From Streptomyces formicae (GTDB lineage Bacteria; Actinomycetota; Actinomycetes; Streptomycetales; Streptomycetaceae), in assembly GCF_002556545.1 (NCBI RefSeq), contig NZ_CP022685.1:1674001-1738000 (forward strand): a stretch of 64,000 nt of DNA, given 5' to 3'. Shown here piece by piece: positions 9,112-16,637 of this stretch. The stretch's first letter is position 1; each line of letters begins with the position of its first letter. Position numbers and translations under genes: made by a program. Under the pieces are notes generated by a model. That model was not told the DNA's origin. It saw nothing but the letters and a program-made list of their open reading frames with translations, and searched no databases.

Positions 9112-9783
9112 TCAGTTCCAGTCGGAGTAGGCGGAGAAGCCGCTGTCGGCGAGGCTCTCGCTGACGCCCTCGATGTCCTCGGGGAGCAGGCTCCACACGA
9201 TGAGGTCGGTGCGGATGTCGAGCCAGCCGCCGAACGGGTCGCCGCCGTTTCTCGTGCGCGCTATCCAGGCGCCGCGCAGGACGCCCTCGCTGATGCAGCC
9301 GATCTTCTGCGCGACCTGCTGGGCGGCCGTGTTGTCGGCGGCGGTGCGCAGCTCTATGCGTTCGAACTTCTGGTCGTGGAAAAGCCATTGGGCGGTGGCG
9401 AGCGCCGCCTCTGACGCGTAGCCCTCGCCGCGGGCCCAGGGCGCGACGACGTAGCTCAGCTCGCTGGAGCGCACCCGCCAGTCGGTGGCGCGCAGTTGGA
9501 TGATGCCGACAAGGCGCTGGGTGAGGAACTCGGTGACGGCGAGGACGATGCCGCGGCCCTCGGCGCGCTCGGCGGGGGCGAGGCGGGTGATCCAGGTGCG
9601 GGCGTCGGCCTCGGTGTAGGGCTCGGGCACGGAGGTCCAGGCCGTGACGAGTTCGTCGTTCATCATCTCCGTGTACGCGGAGACGTCCGCCTCTTCGAGG
9701 GGGCGCAGCACCAACCGCTCCGTGCTGATGGAGATGTCGGGGAACCCCGACGTGCCCGAGGACCCCGAGGAGGCTGTAGTCAT
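9112..9783 (-). CDS. GNAT-family N-acetyltransferase (RimJ/RimL-like)
   Basis: A predicted acetyl-CoA-dependent N-acetyltransferase of about 223 residues. The pattern ISTERLVLRPLEEADVSAY near residue 25 is the RimJ/RimL opening. VVAPWARGEGYASEAALA supplies the acetyl-CoA pyrophosphate loop, and IELRTAADNTAAQQVAQKIG the following strand-helix. I choose the ATG at 9783, which follows GGAG by six bases; an in-frame ATG 21 bases earlier has no such site. The substrate is unknown. Nested inverted repeats stand just upstream (9808-9840). Confidence 0.88.
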   Translation of the reverse strand: MTTASSGSSGTSGFPDISISTERLVLRPLEEADVSAYTEMMNDELVTAWTSVPEPYTEADARTWITRLAPAERAEGRGIVLAVTEFLTQRLVGIIQLRATDWRVRSSELSYVVAPWARGEGYASEAALATAQWLFHDQKFERIELRTAADNTAAQQVAQKIGCISEGVLRGAWIARTRNGGDPFGGWLDIRTDLIVWSLLPEDIEGVSESLADSGFSAYSDWN

Positions 9784-9807
9784 GCGCCGCTCCATACCCT
9801 TCATAGA

Positions 9808-9840
9808 CCTGAAGAGCCTTCACCTTCAGGCCTTCTGAAG
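9808..9840 (-). promoter_or_regulatory. Nested inverted repeats upstream of the GNAT gene
   Basis: The site contains CCTGAAG (9809-9815), CTTCAGG (9824-9830) and CTGAAG (9835-9840), so the middle half-site can pair with either neighbour. It lies 25-57 bases before the GNAT start, which suggests an operator. The regulator is unknown. Confidence 0.4.
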
Positions 9841-9877
9841 TGACCAGCATGCAACATGTACGGGCGCAGACGCACCA

Positions 9878-9910
9878 CGGGGTCCTCTCCTGTCCCAGGA
9901 GAGGACCCCG
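9878..9910. terminator. Terminator hairpin of the met operon
   Basis: A 14 bp perfect stem (9878-9891 with 9897-9910) with loop GTCCC, 38 bp past the last metQ stop. It stands between the met operon and the GNAT gene's upstream region and is probably rho-independent without a U-run, as is usual in Streptomyces. Confidence 0.85.
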
Positions 9911-9948
9911 TTGGTGTCTTGATGTGCGTCCCGCGCGCGGGAGGCCGT

Positions 9949-10776
9949 TCAGCCCGTTTCGACGGGCAGCACGGACCCCTGGTACTTGTCCTCGATGAAC
10001 TTCTTCACCTCGGGGGAAGTCAGCAGTTTCGCCAGCTTCTTGATCCGCGGGTCGTCCTCGTCGCCCTTCTTGGCGGCGAGGACGTTGTTGTAGGGATTGC
10101 CCTTCGCCGACTCCAGGAGGATCGCGTCCTTCTTGGGGCTGAGTCCGGCGTCGAGCGCGTAGTTGTTGTTGATGACCGCCGCGTCGAGGTCGTCGAGCGA
10201 GCGCGGCAGCTGTGCCGGGTCGAGCGGCTTGATGGTGAGCTTCTTCGGGTTGGACGTGATGTCCTCGGGCGTCGCGGTGCCGCCGACGCCCTTCTTGAGC
10301 CCGATGAGGCCCTTGGAGGCGAGCAGTTGGAGCGCCCTGCCCTCGTTGGTCGTGTCGTTCGGAACGGCCACGGTCGCGCCGGCGGTGAGGTCGGCGACGT
10401 CCTTGGTCTTCTTCGCGTACACGCCCATCGGCGGCAGGTACACCTCGGTGACCGGCACCAGGTCCGTCTTCTTGGACGTGTTGAAGTCCGTCAGGTACGG
10501 GGTGTGCTGGTACAGGTTGGCGTCGAGGGAGCCCTCCTGGAGCGCGGTGTTCGGCGTGACGTAGTCCGTGAACTCCGTGATGCGGAGGTCCAGGCCCGCC
10601 TTCTTCGCGAGGTTCTTCTGGACGTACGCGAGGACTTCACCGGCCGGGGTCGGGGTGGCTCCGACGACGAGCTTGTCGCCGGAGCCCGATCCGCTGCCGG
10701 AGTCCGACCCGCAGGCGGTGAGGCCGAGTGCGAGAACCAGGGTCCCCGCGGCCGCCGCCGTGACGGACGTACGCAT
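9949..10776 (-). CDS. metQ: MetQ-like methionine-binding lipoprotein, second copy
   Basis: Substrate-binding lipoprotein of a methionine ABC importer, 275 residues. The signal peptide ends in the lipobox LTAC (Cys22), followed by a Ser/Gly linker. NLPA-family landmarks are EFTDYVTPNTALQEG, GVYAKK, TVAVPNDTTNEGRAL and DAAVINNNYA. It starts two bases after the stop of the first metQ and is clearly its paralogue, with the body of the protein largely identical. A duplicated binding protein on one permease suggests different specificity (for example methionine sulfoxide or D-methionine) or dosage. Which applies cannot be told from the sequence. Confidence 0.93.
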   Translation of the reverse strand: MRTSVTAAAAGTLVLALGLTACGSDSGSGSGSGDKLVVGATPTPAGEVLAYVQKNLAKKAGLDLRITEFTDYVTPNTALQEGSLDANLYQHTPYLTDFNTSKKTDLVPVTEVYLPPMGVYAKKTKDVADLTAGATVAVPNDTTNEGRALQLLASKGLIGLKKGVGGTATPEDITSNPKKLTIKPLDPAQLPRSLDDLDAAVINNNYALDAGLSPKKDAILLESAKGNPYNNVLAAKKGDEDDPRIKKLAKLLTSPEVKKFIEDKYQGSVLPVETG

Positions 10777-10778
10777 GA

Positions 10779-11618
10779 TCAGAACGCGGCGACGACGGCG
10801 CCGTCGTACTTGTCGTCGATGAACTTCTTGACCTCGGGCGAGGTGAGGAGCTTGGCGAGCTTCTTCACGCGCGGGTCGTTCTCGTCGCCCTTCTTGACGG
10901 CGAGGAAGTTGCCGTAGGGGTTGCCCTTGGCCTTCTCGGCGACGAGGGCGTCCTTGGCGGGGCTGAGCGCGGGCTTGGCCTCGAGCGCGTAGTTGCCGTT
11001 GATCACCGCGGCGTCGACGTCACCCAGGCTGCGCGGCAGCGTGGGGGCCTCGAGCTCCTTGAACGTGAGGTTCTTGGGGTTCTTGGCGATGTCCTTGGGG
11101 GTGGCCTCGTAGCCGACGCCCTTCTTGAGCTCGATGAGGCCGTTGTCCGCGAGGAGCTTGAGCGCGCGGGCCTCGTTCGTGGTGTCGTTCGGGACGGCGA
11201 CGGTGGCGCCGTCCTTCAGGTCACCGAGCTTCTTGAGGCTCTTGGAGTAGACGCCGAGCGGCTCCAGGTGAACCGTGGCCCCGGGGACGGGCACGATGTC
11301 CGTGCCGTTCTTCTTGTTGAAGTCGTCCAGGTACGGCTTGTGCTGGAAGTAGTTCGCGAAGACCTCGCCCTGCTGAACGGCGGTGTTCGGCGTGACGTAG
11401 TCGGTGAACTCCTTGACCTCGAGGTCGAGTCCGGCCTTCTTGGCGAGGTTCTTCTGGACGAAGTCCAGGATCTGGCCCTGCGGCGTCGGGGTGGCGGCGA
11501 CGATGAGCTTGCCGTCCTTGTCCCCTGCGGAGTCCTTCTCGGAGCCGCAGGCGGAGAGCCCGAGGGTGAGTGCGCCGGTGGCGAGGACAGCGGTGGTGAT
11601 CTTGGTGGTGTTACGCAC
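10779..11618 (-). CDS. metQ: MetQ-like methionine-binding lipoprotein, first copy
   Basis: An NLPA-family substrate-binding lipoprotein of 279 residues. The lipobox is LSAC; the mature protein contains EFTDYVTPNTAVQQG, TVAVPNDTTNEARAL and DAAVINGNYA. The GTG start at 11618 is set by GAGAAAGG eight bases upstream; a longer open frame before it has no ribosome site. It lies 80 bp downstream of metI. Compared with its neighbour it lacks the Ser/Gly linker after the lipid-modified Cys and differs in the residues around DIVPVPGATVHLEPLGVY, so ligand preference may differ. Confidence 0.93.
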   Translation of the reverse strand: MRNTTKITTAVLATGALTLGLSACGSEKDSAGDKDGKLIVAATPTPQGQILDFVQKNLAKKAGLDLEVKEFTDYVTPNTAVQQGEVFANYFQHKPYLDDFNKKNGTDIVPVPGATVHLEPLGVYSKSLKKLGDLKDGATVAVPNDTTNEARALKLLADNGLIELKKGVGYEATPKDIAKNPKNLTFKELEAPTLPRSLGDVDAAVINGNYALEAKPALSPAKDALVAEKAKGNPYGNFLAVKKGDENDPRVKKLAKLLTSPEVKKFIDDKYDGAVVAAF

Positions 11619-11698
11619 GAAAAGTGCCTTTCTCCATGGGTGGTGCAGCCCCGCGAGGGTGCGCGGGGAAGACTGCGGGTGAGGGCCGTCGGGCCCGG

Positions 11699-12445
11699 TC
11701 AGCCGGTCTTGCTGGTCGTCTCGGCGGCGACGGTGCCGGGCAGCACGCCGCGCAGCGGCCGGAAGAGGAGCAGCGGACCCGAGCCGCCGCCGCGCTTGTG
11801 CAGCCTGCGGGCGGCGTAGTCGCCGGCGAACTGGATGATCGAGATGACCACGGCGAGGATCGCCACGGTGATCCACATCAGCTCGGTCTCGAAGCGCTGG
11901 TAGCCGTAGCGGAGGGCGAGGTCGCCGAGGCCGCCGCCGCCGACCGTGCCCGCCATCGCGGAGTAGCCGATGAGGGCGACGATCGTGGTGGTGGCGCCGG
12001 AGATCAGCGAGGGCAGCGACTCGGGGACGAGGACCTTGCGTACGACGGTCCAGGTGGAGCCGCCCATCGACTGCACGGCCTCGACGAGCCCGCCGTCGAC
12101 CTCACGGACGGAGGTCTCCACCAGGCGCGCGAAGAACGGGATGGCGCCGATGGCGAGCGGCACGAGGGCGGCCTCGCGGCCGATCGTGGTGCCGACGATC
12201 CAGCGCGTGAAGCCCATCAGGGCGACCATCAGGATGATGAAGGGCATCGAGCGCGCGATGTTCACGATCTGCCCGAGCACCTTGTTGAGCAGGGTGTTCT
12301 GCAGGAGTCCGCCGCGCTCGGTGAGGATGAGCAGGATGCCGATGGGCAGTCCGGCGACGATGGCTATCAGCGTCGCCCAGCCCACCATGTAGAGGGTGTC
12401 CCAACACGCCTGCTCCAGCAGGGGCTGCATCTCCGACCAGGTCAC
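11699..12445 (-). CDS. metI: Methionine ABC transporter permease
   Basis: The membrane subunit of the methionine importer, 248 residues with about five hydrophobic helices. The EAA loop characteristic of MetI (EAVQSMGGSTWTVVRKVLVPESLPSLISG) is near residues 125-155 and docks on the ATPase. The start ATG overlaps the metN stop by four bases, implying translational coupling. The C-terminal 30 residues past the last helix are basic and cytoplasmic. Confidence 0.95.
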   Translation of the reverse strand: MTWSEMQPLLEQACWDTLYMVGWATLIAIVAGLPIGILLILTERGGLLQNTLLNKVLGQIVNIARSMPFIILMVALMGFTRWIVGTTIGREAALVPLAIGAIPFFARLVETSVREVDGGLVEAVQSMGGSTWTVVRKVLVPESLPSLISGATTTIVALIGYSAMAGTVGGGGLGDLALRYGYQRFETELMWITVAILAVVISIIQFAGDYAARRLHKRGGGSGPLLLFRPLRGVLPGTVAAETTSKTG

Positions 12446-13494
12446 TTGGCACCTTCCTTGACCAGCGTGGCGTCCTGCGGGGCAGGCACGTCGTGTCCCG
12501 CGATGTCGACCTGGAGCCCCTGCTCGCGCAGGAAGCCGATCGGGACGACGTTCTCCTCGAAGCGTCCGGGCAGCTCGATGCGCATGCGGCCGACCTGCTT
12601 GCCCGCGACGGTGTCCATCGCGGCGCCGAGGATCGAGATGTCGATGTTGTACGTGCGCGACAGCTGGGAGATGACCGGCTGGGTGGCGGCCTCGCCGTGG
12701 AAGGTCACGTCGACGACGGTGCGGTCGGTCCCTGTGGCCTCGCCGCTGACGGGGAAGAGCGCGGCGGCGAGCTCGGAGCCCGGCGTCGCGAGCAGCTCGC
12801 TGACGGTGCCGGACTCGATGATCTGCCCGCGCTCCATGAGGGCGGCGGAGTCGCAGACGCTCTTGACGACGTCCATCTCGTGCGTGATCAGCAGGACGGT
12901 CAGGCCGAGCTGCTGGTTGAGGTCGCGCAGGAGCTGGAGGATGGAGCGGGTGGTCTCGGGGTCGAGGGCGCTGGTCGCCTCGTCGGAGAGCAGCACCTTC
13001 GGGTCACCGGCGAGCGCGCGGGCGATGCCGACGCGCTGCTTCTGGCCGCCGGAGAGCTGGTTCGGGTAGCTCTTGGCCTTGTCGGCGAGGCCGACCAGGT
13101 CGAGGAGTTCGAGGGCCTTGCGGGAGCGCTCCTGGCCGGAGAGGCCGAGGATCTCCAGGGGCAGTTCGACGTTGCCCTGCACGGTGCGCGAGGACAGCAG
13201 GTTGAAGTGCTGGAAGACCATGCCGATGCGGTTGCGGGCCTGCCGCAGTTCCCTGCCCGCGCGCGGGCCGCGTCCGGCCAGGGCGGTGAGGTCCTGGCCC
13301 GCGACGGTCACGGTGCCGGAGGTGGGGCGCTCCAGGAGGTTGACGCAGCGGATCAGGGAGGATTTGCCGGCGCCGGACTGGCCGATGACGCCGTACACCT
13401 CACCCTCGCGGACGTGCAGGTCGACTCCGTCGAGGGCGGTTACTTCACGACCGCGTGAGCGGTAGACCTTGGTGAGGCCGGAAGTGGTGATCAC
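12442..13494 (-). CDS. metN: Methionine ABC transporter ATP-binding protein
   Basis: The ATPase of the methionine importer, about 350 residues. Walker A is GQSGAGKS near residue 40, the signature LSGGQ near 145, and Walker B VLLSDEAT near 168. The C-terminal ~80 residues are the NIL/ACT-like domain that in E. coli MetN binds methionine and inhibits transport. The GTG at 13494 is preferred (GGA eight bases upstream); GTG at 13509 and ATG at 13548 are in frame but have no better site. The weak ribosome site fits control from the upstream leader (13724-13810). First gene of metN-I-Q-Q. Confidence 0.93.
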   Translation of the reverse strand: MITTSGLTKVYRSRGREVTALDGVDLHVREGEVYGVIGQSGAGKSSLIRCVNLLERPTSGTVTVAGQDLTALAGRGPRAGRELRQARNRIGMVFQHFNLLSSRTVQGNVELPLEILGLSGQERSRKALELLDLVGLADKAKSYPNQLSGGQKQRVGIARALAGDPKVLLSDEATSALDPETTRSILQLLRDLNQQLGLTVLLITHEMDVVKSVCDSAALMERGQIIESGTVSELLATPGSELAAALFPVSGEATGTDRTVVDVTFHGEAATQPVISQLSRTYNIDISILGAAMDTVAGKQVGRMRIELPGRFEENVVPIGFLREQGLQVDIAGHDVPAPQDATLVKEGAK

Positions 13495-13723
13495 AGGGGT
13501 TTCCGTCACTGTCGAGTGCGCGGCGGGATGGAGCCGGGCACGGGGCATTCGTTCGGAACGCGGCACGGTTCTCGCGGTGGTGGTGCGGGGGAACCGGAGG
13601 ACGTGTGCGCGGGGCGGGCTCGCTTCCTGCGTCGACTTGTCGACTTCGTCGAGTACGTCGGTCAGGAGCGCGGCACAGCGGCTTCGCTTCGGGGCGCGAG
13701 GCTCGGAGGTGGTGCGGGGGCCC

Positions 13724-13810
13724 TCAGAAGGCGCACATTCGACACATACAACGAGCACCGGGCGTCATCATCGCCTCGGTCGCAAGGGTGCGGCTGCTCG
13801 TCGTGGTCAT
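13724..13810 (-). CDS. Putative Cys/Met-rich leader peptide of the met operon
   Basis: A 28-codon reading frame, 229 nt upstream of metN on the same strand. It contains a Met-Met pair at residues 14-15 and ends in RCMCRMCAF then TGA, so 3 Cys and 2 of its 5 Met lie in the last nine codons. The ATG at 13810 sits seven bases after a -10-like TTTACT, suggesting a leaderless mRNA starting at the A of ATG. In mycobacteria, leaderless short ORFs rich in Cys codons act as cysteine-responsive attenuators. By analogy, ribosome stalling here when charged Cys- or Met-tRNA is scarce could expose metN. That function is inference. Confidence 0.6.
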   Translation of the reverse strand: MTTTSSRTLATEAMMTPGARCMCRMCAF

Positions 13811-13845
13811 GGGCCCAAGTAAAACACGCGTGAGGTGGCTGTCCA
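13811..13845 (-). promoter_or_regulatory. Predicted promoter for the met leader and metNIQQ
   Basis: On the minus strand, TGGACA (13845-13840), a 16 bp spacer and TTTACT (13823-13818) form a vegetative-type promoter. Its start point would fall on the leader-peptide ATG at 13810. The -35 abuts the terminator hairpin of the upstream HAD gene. I found no SAM riboswitch between here and metN. Confidence 0.5.
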
Positions 13846-13876
13846 CCATCGCTGTCCGTATAGCGGACAGCGATGG
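13846..13876. terminator. Terminator hairpin downstream of the HAD phosphatase gene
   Basis: A 13 bp perfect stem (13846-13858 with 13864-13876) with loop TATAG, 30 bp past the HAD stop. It isolates that gene from the met leader promoter immediately beyond. Confidence 0.85.
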
Positions 13877-13905
13877 GACGGCGTCGGCGGTACGGGACCG
13901 CCGGC

Positions 13906-14553
13906 TCACTCGGCGCAGGTGATCTCCACGCCACCCGCTGTGGCCTGCGCGGACACGGCGGAGAGGTCCTTGACGACCACGTCGGCCGAGAGCTCGGCCG
14001 CGGTGTGGGTTGTGGTCAACGCCACGGTCTTCATGCCCGCGGCCCGGCCGGCCTGGAGGCCCGCGGGGGCGTCCTCGAAGACCACGCAGCGGGCCGGGTC
14101 CGCGCCGAGCTTGTCGGCCGCCAAGAGGAAGGGCTCGGGGTCGGGCTTGCCGCGCGTGATGTCGTCGGCGGCAATGACGAGGCCGGGCCTGACGCCGACC
14201 TCGGCGAGGCGGGCCTCGGCGAGCACGCGGGTCGCGGAGGTGACCACGGCCCAGCGGTCCATCGGCAGGGACGCGAGCAGCTCGCGGGTGCCGGGCAGCA
14301 GCACGACACCGCCCGCGACGTCGGAGACCTCGAGCTCCTCGATGCGGGCGACGGCCTCGGCGACCTTCTCCGGGGGCAGCAGGTCGGCGGCGATCTCGGC
14401 GGCGGGGCGGCCGTGCAGCTCCACCCGCCCGAACTCCTCCGCGGTGATCCCGTACTCCCCCGCCCAGCGCGTCCAGCAGCGGTACACCGACTCCATGGAC
14501 GAGATGAGGGTGCCGTCGTTGTCGAACAGGAGCGCGTCAGCCTGGATCTTCAT
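13906..14553 (-). CDS. HAD-superfamily hydrolase (phosphatase)
   Basis: Predicted sugar-phosphate or small-molecule phosphatase of HAD subfamily IA, 215 residues. Motif I is LLFDNDGTL at residue ~7 with both Asp. A helical cap follows, then motif II VVTSATR near 110 and VVFEDAPAGLQAGRAAG near 165 supplying the acidic motif IV. The start at MKIQADALL is favoured by family alignment; an ATG 39 bases earlier is also in frame and neither has an ideal ribosome site. It resembles 2-deoxyglucose-6-phosphatase and YfbT-type enzymes, but the substrate is not determinable. Confidence 0.88.
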   Translation of the reverse strand: MKIQADALLFDNDGTLISSMESVYRCWTRWAGEYGITAEEFGRVELHGRPAAEIAADLLPPEKVAEAVARIEELEVSDVAGGVVLLPGTRELLASLPMDRWAVVTSATRVLAEARLAEVGVRPGLVIAADDITRGKPDPEPFLLAADKLGADPARCVVFEDAPAGLQAGRAAGMKTVALTTTHTAAELSADVVVKDLSAVSAQATAGGVEITCAE

Positions 14554-14624
14554 GGCTCCCGACCCTACGCGGCACCCCTGGGCCGCGCGCATCGGGTCGA
14601 AGGACCCGTAATAAAGTCACGGGC

Positions 14625-14984
14625 ATGCTTGACGCCCTGACGATCGCGACCTCGGTGGCCGCGCTCGCCCTCGCCGCCTGGTGCGGTTTCGCCGCCTACC
14701 GCGACCAGCCGACCAAGGACTGGCACTTCATCGGCATGGGCGTGGTGACCTTCCTCGCCCTGGTCCAGCTGATCGTCGGCATCGTCCAGCTCGCGCGCGG
14801 CGAGGAGCCGGAGCAGGGCACGACGATCTTCGTGGCGTATCTGCTCGGTTCCTTCGCGTGCGTGCCCGCGGCGGGCTTCATGTCGCTCGCGGAGCGCACC
14901 CGTTGGGGCTCGCTGACGGTCGCGGCGGGCGGCGTGGTCCTCGCCGTGCTCGAAGTGCGGCTCTACGACATCTGGGGAGGCTGA
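14625..14984 (+). CDS. Small membrane protein, unknown function
   Basis: A 119-residue protein with four hydrophobic stretches: an N-terminal helix, one near residue 40 (GMGVVTFLALVQLIVGIVQL), one near 70 and one at the C-terminus. I do not recognise a family. It is followed after one base by a second membrane gene, so the two probably form a pair. A CGGGTC/GACCCG hairpin (about 14594-14609) lies just upstream. No clear ribosome site precedes the ATG, so a leaderless start is possible. Confidence 0.85.
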   Translation: MLDALTIATSVAALALAAWCGFAAYRDQPTKDWHFIGMGVVTFLALVQLIVGIVQLARGEEPEQGTTIFVAYLLGSFACVPAAGFMSLAERTRWGSLTVAAGGVVLAVLEVRLYDIWGG

Positions 14985-14985
14985 G

Positions 14986-15429
14986 GTGACGGTGACCGAG
15001 CCCGACAAGAACACAGGCGCGGACGCGGCTCCCGCCCGGCAGAAGCTGATCGCGGGCCCCGGCATCCTGCTGGTGTGGCTGTACGGCGTGATGGTCGTCG
15101 GGGCCGTGTCGCGTTCCGCCGTGCAGATCTCGACGGACTTCCACAAGGCCCCGCTCGCGTACACGCTGTCCGCGATCGCCGGAGTCGTCTACGGCTTCAT
15201 CACGTACTCGCTCGTACGCGGCGGGGACACGGCCCGCAAGGCGGCGCTGGTGTGCTGCGGCGCCGAGCTCGTGGGAGTGCTCGCCGTGGGCGCTTGGACA
15301 CTGGCCGAGCCCTCCGCGTTCCCGGACGCCACGGTGTGGTCGGACTTCGGGATGGGGTACTTGTTCATCCCGGTGATCTTGCCGGTGACGGCGATCTTCT
15401 GGCTCCGGAGGGCACGCAGGGCCCTGTAA
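14986..15429 (+). CDS. Small membrane protein, unknown function
   Basis: A 147-residue protein with a 20-residue polar N-terminus and four predicted helices (LLVWLYGVMVVGAVS, TLSAIAGVVYGFITYSL, VCCGAELVGVLAVGAWTL, YLFIPVILPVTAIFWL). The GTG start lies one base after the previous stop, with GAGG inside the end of the upstream gene, so the two are translationally coupled. Its own stop TAA is part of a dispersed repeat (see 15423-15494). Function unknown. Confidence 0.87.
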   Translation: MTVTEPDKNTGADAAPARQKLIAGPGILLVWLYGVMVVGAVSRSAVQISTDFHKAPLAYTLSAIAGVVYGFITYSLVRGGDTARKAALVCCGAELVGVLAVGAWTLAEPSAFPDATVWSDFGMGYLFIPVILPVTAIFWLRRARRAL

Positions 15430-15494
15430 GGGGCGCGGGAACTGCGCGAGCAACGACAGCGGACCCGCAGCCGAAGCCGGGGCCCGCGAAGCGT
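15423..15494. repeat. Dispersed 3'-end element GGGGCGCGGG, copy A
   Basis: The sequence TGTAAGGGGCGCGGGAACTG begins a ~70 bp element ending in CCCGCGAAGCG. It fills the gap between two convergent genes exactly. Related copies lie at 19016-19094 and 61741-61897. GCGC...GCGC pairing and flanking G/C runs suggest a bidirectional terminator. Confidence 0.7.
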
Positions 15495-15998
15495 CTACGC
15501 GCTGGTGACGAAGGTGCGTGTGTCCACGTCCTTGGCGAGCGTGACCTGCGTGAGCCGCTCGCTCACGCGGTCCGTCCGCACCGGCGCGTACCCGTGCTTG
15601 CGGTACAGCTGGAGATTCTGCTCGCTGCGGTGACCGGTGAAGAGCTGGAAGGACTTGGCGGCGCCACCCGCTCCCAGCCGCTCCTCCACCGCGTCCAGGA
15701 GCCGACCGCCCAGGCCGTGCCGCTGCATCCGGGGATGGACGATGAGCTTGCCGATCCGCGCCGTGCCGTCGGGGTCGACCGTGCCGCGTACGGAGGCCAC
15801 CACCTCGTCGCCGAGCCTGGCCACCAGGACCGTGCCCGTGGTCAGTTCGGCCTTGATGGAGTCGAGGCCCTGGGTCAGCGGCTCGATCGAGTAGTCGCCG
15901 TAGAGCTCGGCCTCGCTCTGGTAGCAGAGGTACTGCAGTTTGAGGATCTGTTCGGCGTCCGCTTCGGCCGCCGCCGAGATGGTCACGCTCATGCCCAT
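15495..15998 (-). CDS. GNAT-family N-acetyltransferase
   Basis: A 167-residue acetyltransferase. KLIVHPRMQRHGLGGRLLDAVEERL (residues ~95-120) contains the Q/RxxGxG/A acetyl-CoA loop. FTGHRSEQNLQLYRKHGYAPVRTD is the typical C-terminal strand-helix with the conserved Tyr. The start at 15998 follows GGGAGG with a nine-base spacer; a second ATG six bases on is also possible. It lies 37 bp downstream of the sigma-factor gene on the same strand, which suggests co-transcription. Substrate unknown. Confidence 0.88.
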   Translation of the reverse strand: MGMSVTISAAAEADAEQILKLQYLCYQSEAELYGDYSIEPLTQGLDSIKAELTTGTVLVARLGDEVVASVRGTVDPDGTARIGKLIVHPRMQRHGLGGRLLDAVEERLGAGGAAKSFQLFTGHRSEQNLQLYRKHGYAPVRTDRVSERLTQVTLAKDVDTRTFVTSA

Positions 15999-16035
15999 GT
16001 GTGCATGCCTCCCGCTCACCTGCTCCACCGGTTGT

Positions 16036-16563
16036 CTATCGCTCCTTTCCCCAGGGTTCAGGAGCCGCAACCTCCGCCGCGAGCATTCTGCGCAGGCATC
16101 CCAGACATCGGGAACGTTCCGGCCCCAGGCTGCCCTGTGACATTCCCAACTCCCCCGCGATCTCCCGGTAGGTGAGGTCCTCGGGGGACAGCAGCGCGGC
16201 CATGATGCGGGGGCAGCGGCCCGGCAGCCTGCGCACCGCGGCGTGCAGGGTGCGGTGCCGGTCGGCGGTCAGGGCGCGCTGCTCGGGTCCGCGCTCGCCC
16301 TCGTCGGCCGGCTCGGTCGCGTACGCCACCTCGTGCTGCGCCGTGCGCCGACTGCGGCGGGCCTCGGCCTGGACCGCGCCGCGCACCCACAGCGCAGGGT
16401 CGGCGGGCGGTCCCTCGGACTCCAGGCGCTCCAAAAGCAGCAGCCAGACGTCCTGTTCGAGGTCGCCGGGGTCGGTGCCCGAGCCGAACGCCTCCGCGGA
16501 CGCCTCGGCGGCGAGCAGCGGACGCAAGGTGGGGATGAGCGTGGGGACGAGGTCGTAGGTCAT
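16036..16563 (-). CDS. Sigma-70 family (ECF-like) RNA polymerase sigma factor
   Basis: A 175-residue short sigma factor. Residues ~20-75 contain region-2-like helices (DLEQDVWLLLLERL, WVRGAVQAEARRSRR). After an acidic linker, region 4 is near residues 110-165 (LPGRCPRIMAALLSPEDLTYREIAGELGMSQGSLGPERSRCLGCLRRML), where the helix-turn-helix recognises the -35. Region 2 is compact and poorly matched to classical ECF groups. No anti-sigma gene is adjacent; a GNAT gene follows. Confidence 0.85.
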   Translation of the reverse strand: MTYDLVPTLIPTLRPLLAAEASAEAFGSGTDPGDLEQDVWLLLLERLESEGPPADPALWVRGAVQAEARRSRRTAQHEVAYATEPADEGERGPEQRALTADRHRTLHAAVRRLPGRCPRIMAALLSPEDLTYREIAGELGMSQGSLGPERSRCLGCLRRMLAAEVAAPEPWGKER

Positions 16564-16576
16564 GCAGGGCGGGACG

Positions 16577-16610
16577 CGGCCGCTCCGGCGCGAGGTTTCC
16601 GGAGCGGCCG
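16577..16610. terminator. Terminator hairpin after the glycerophosphodiesterase gene
   Basis: CGGCCGCTCCGG (16577-16588) pairs perfectly with CCGGAGCGGCCG (16599-16610) across a 10-base loop. It lies between the diesterase stop and the sigma-factor start, both on the minus strand. Confidence 0.8.
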
Positions 16611-16637
16611 TCTCTCACCCCAACCGGGCTCGGGCGG

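Noticed and set aside
13495..13723. SAM riboswitch upstream of metN
   Set aside because: None of the conserved GGCAACC-type core elements known from SAM-I or SAM-IV classes is visible. The Cys/Met leader peptide explains the region better.
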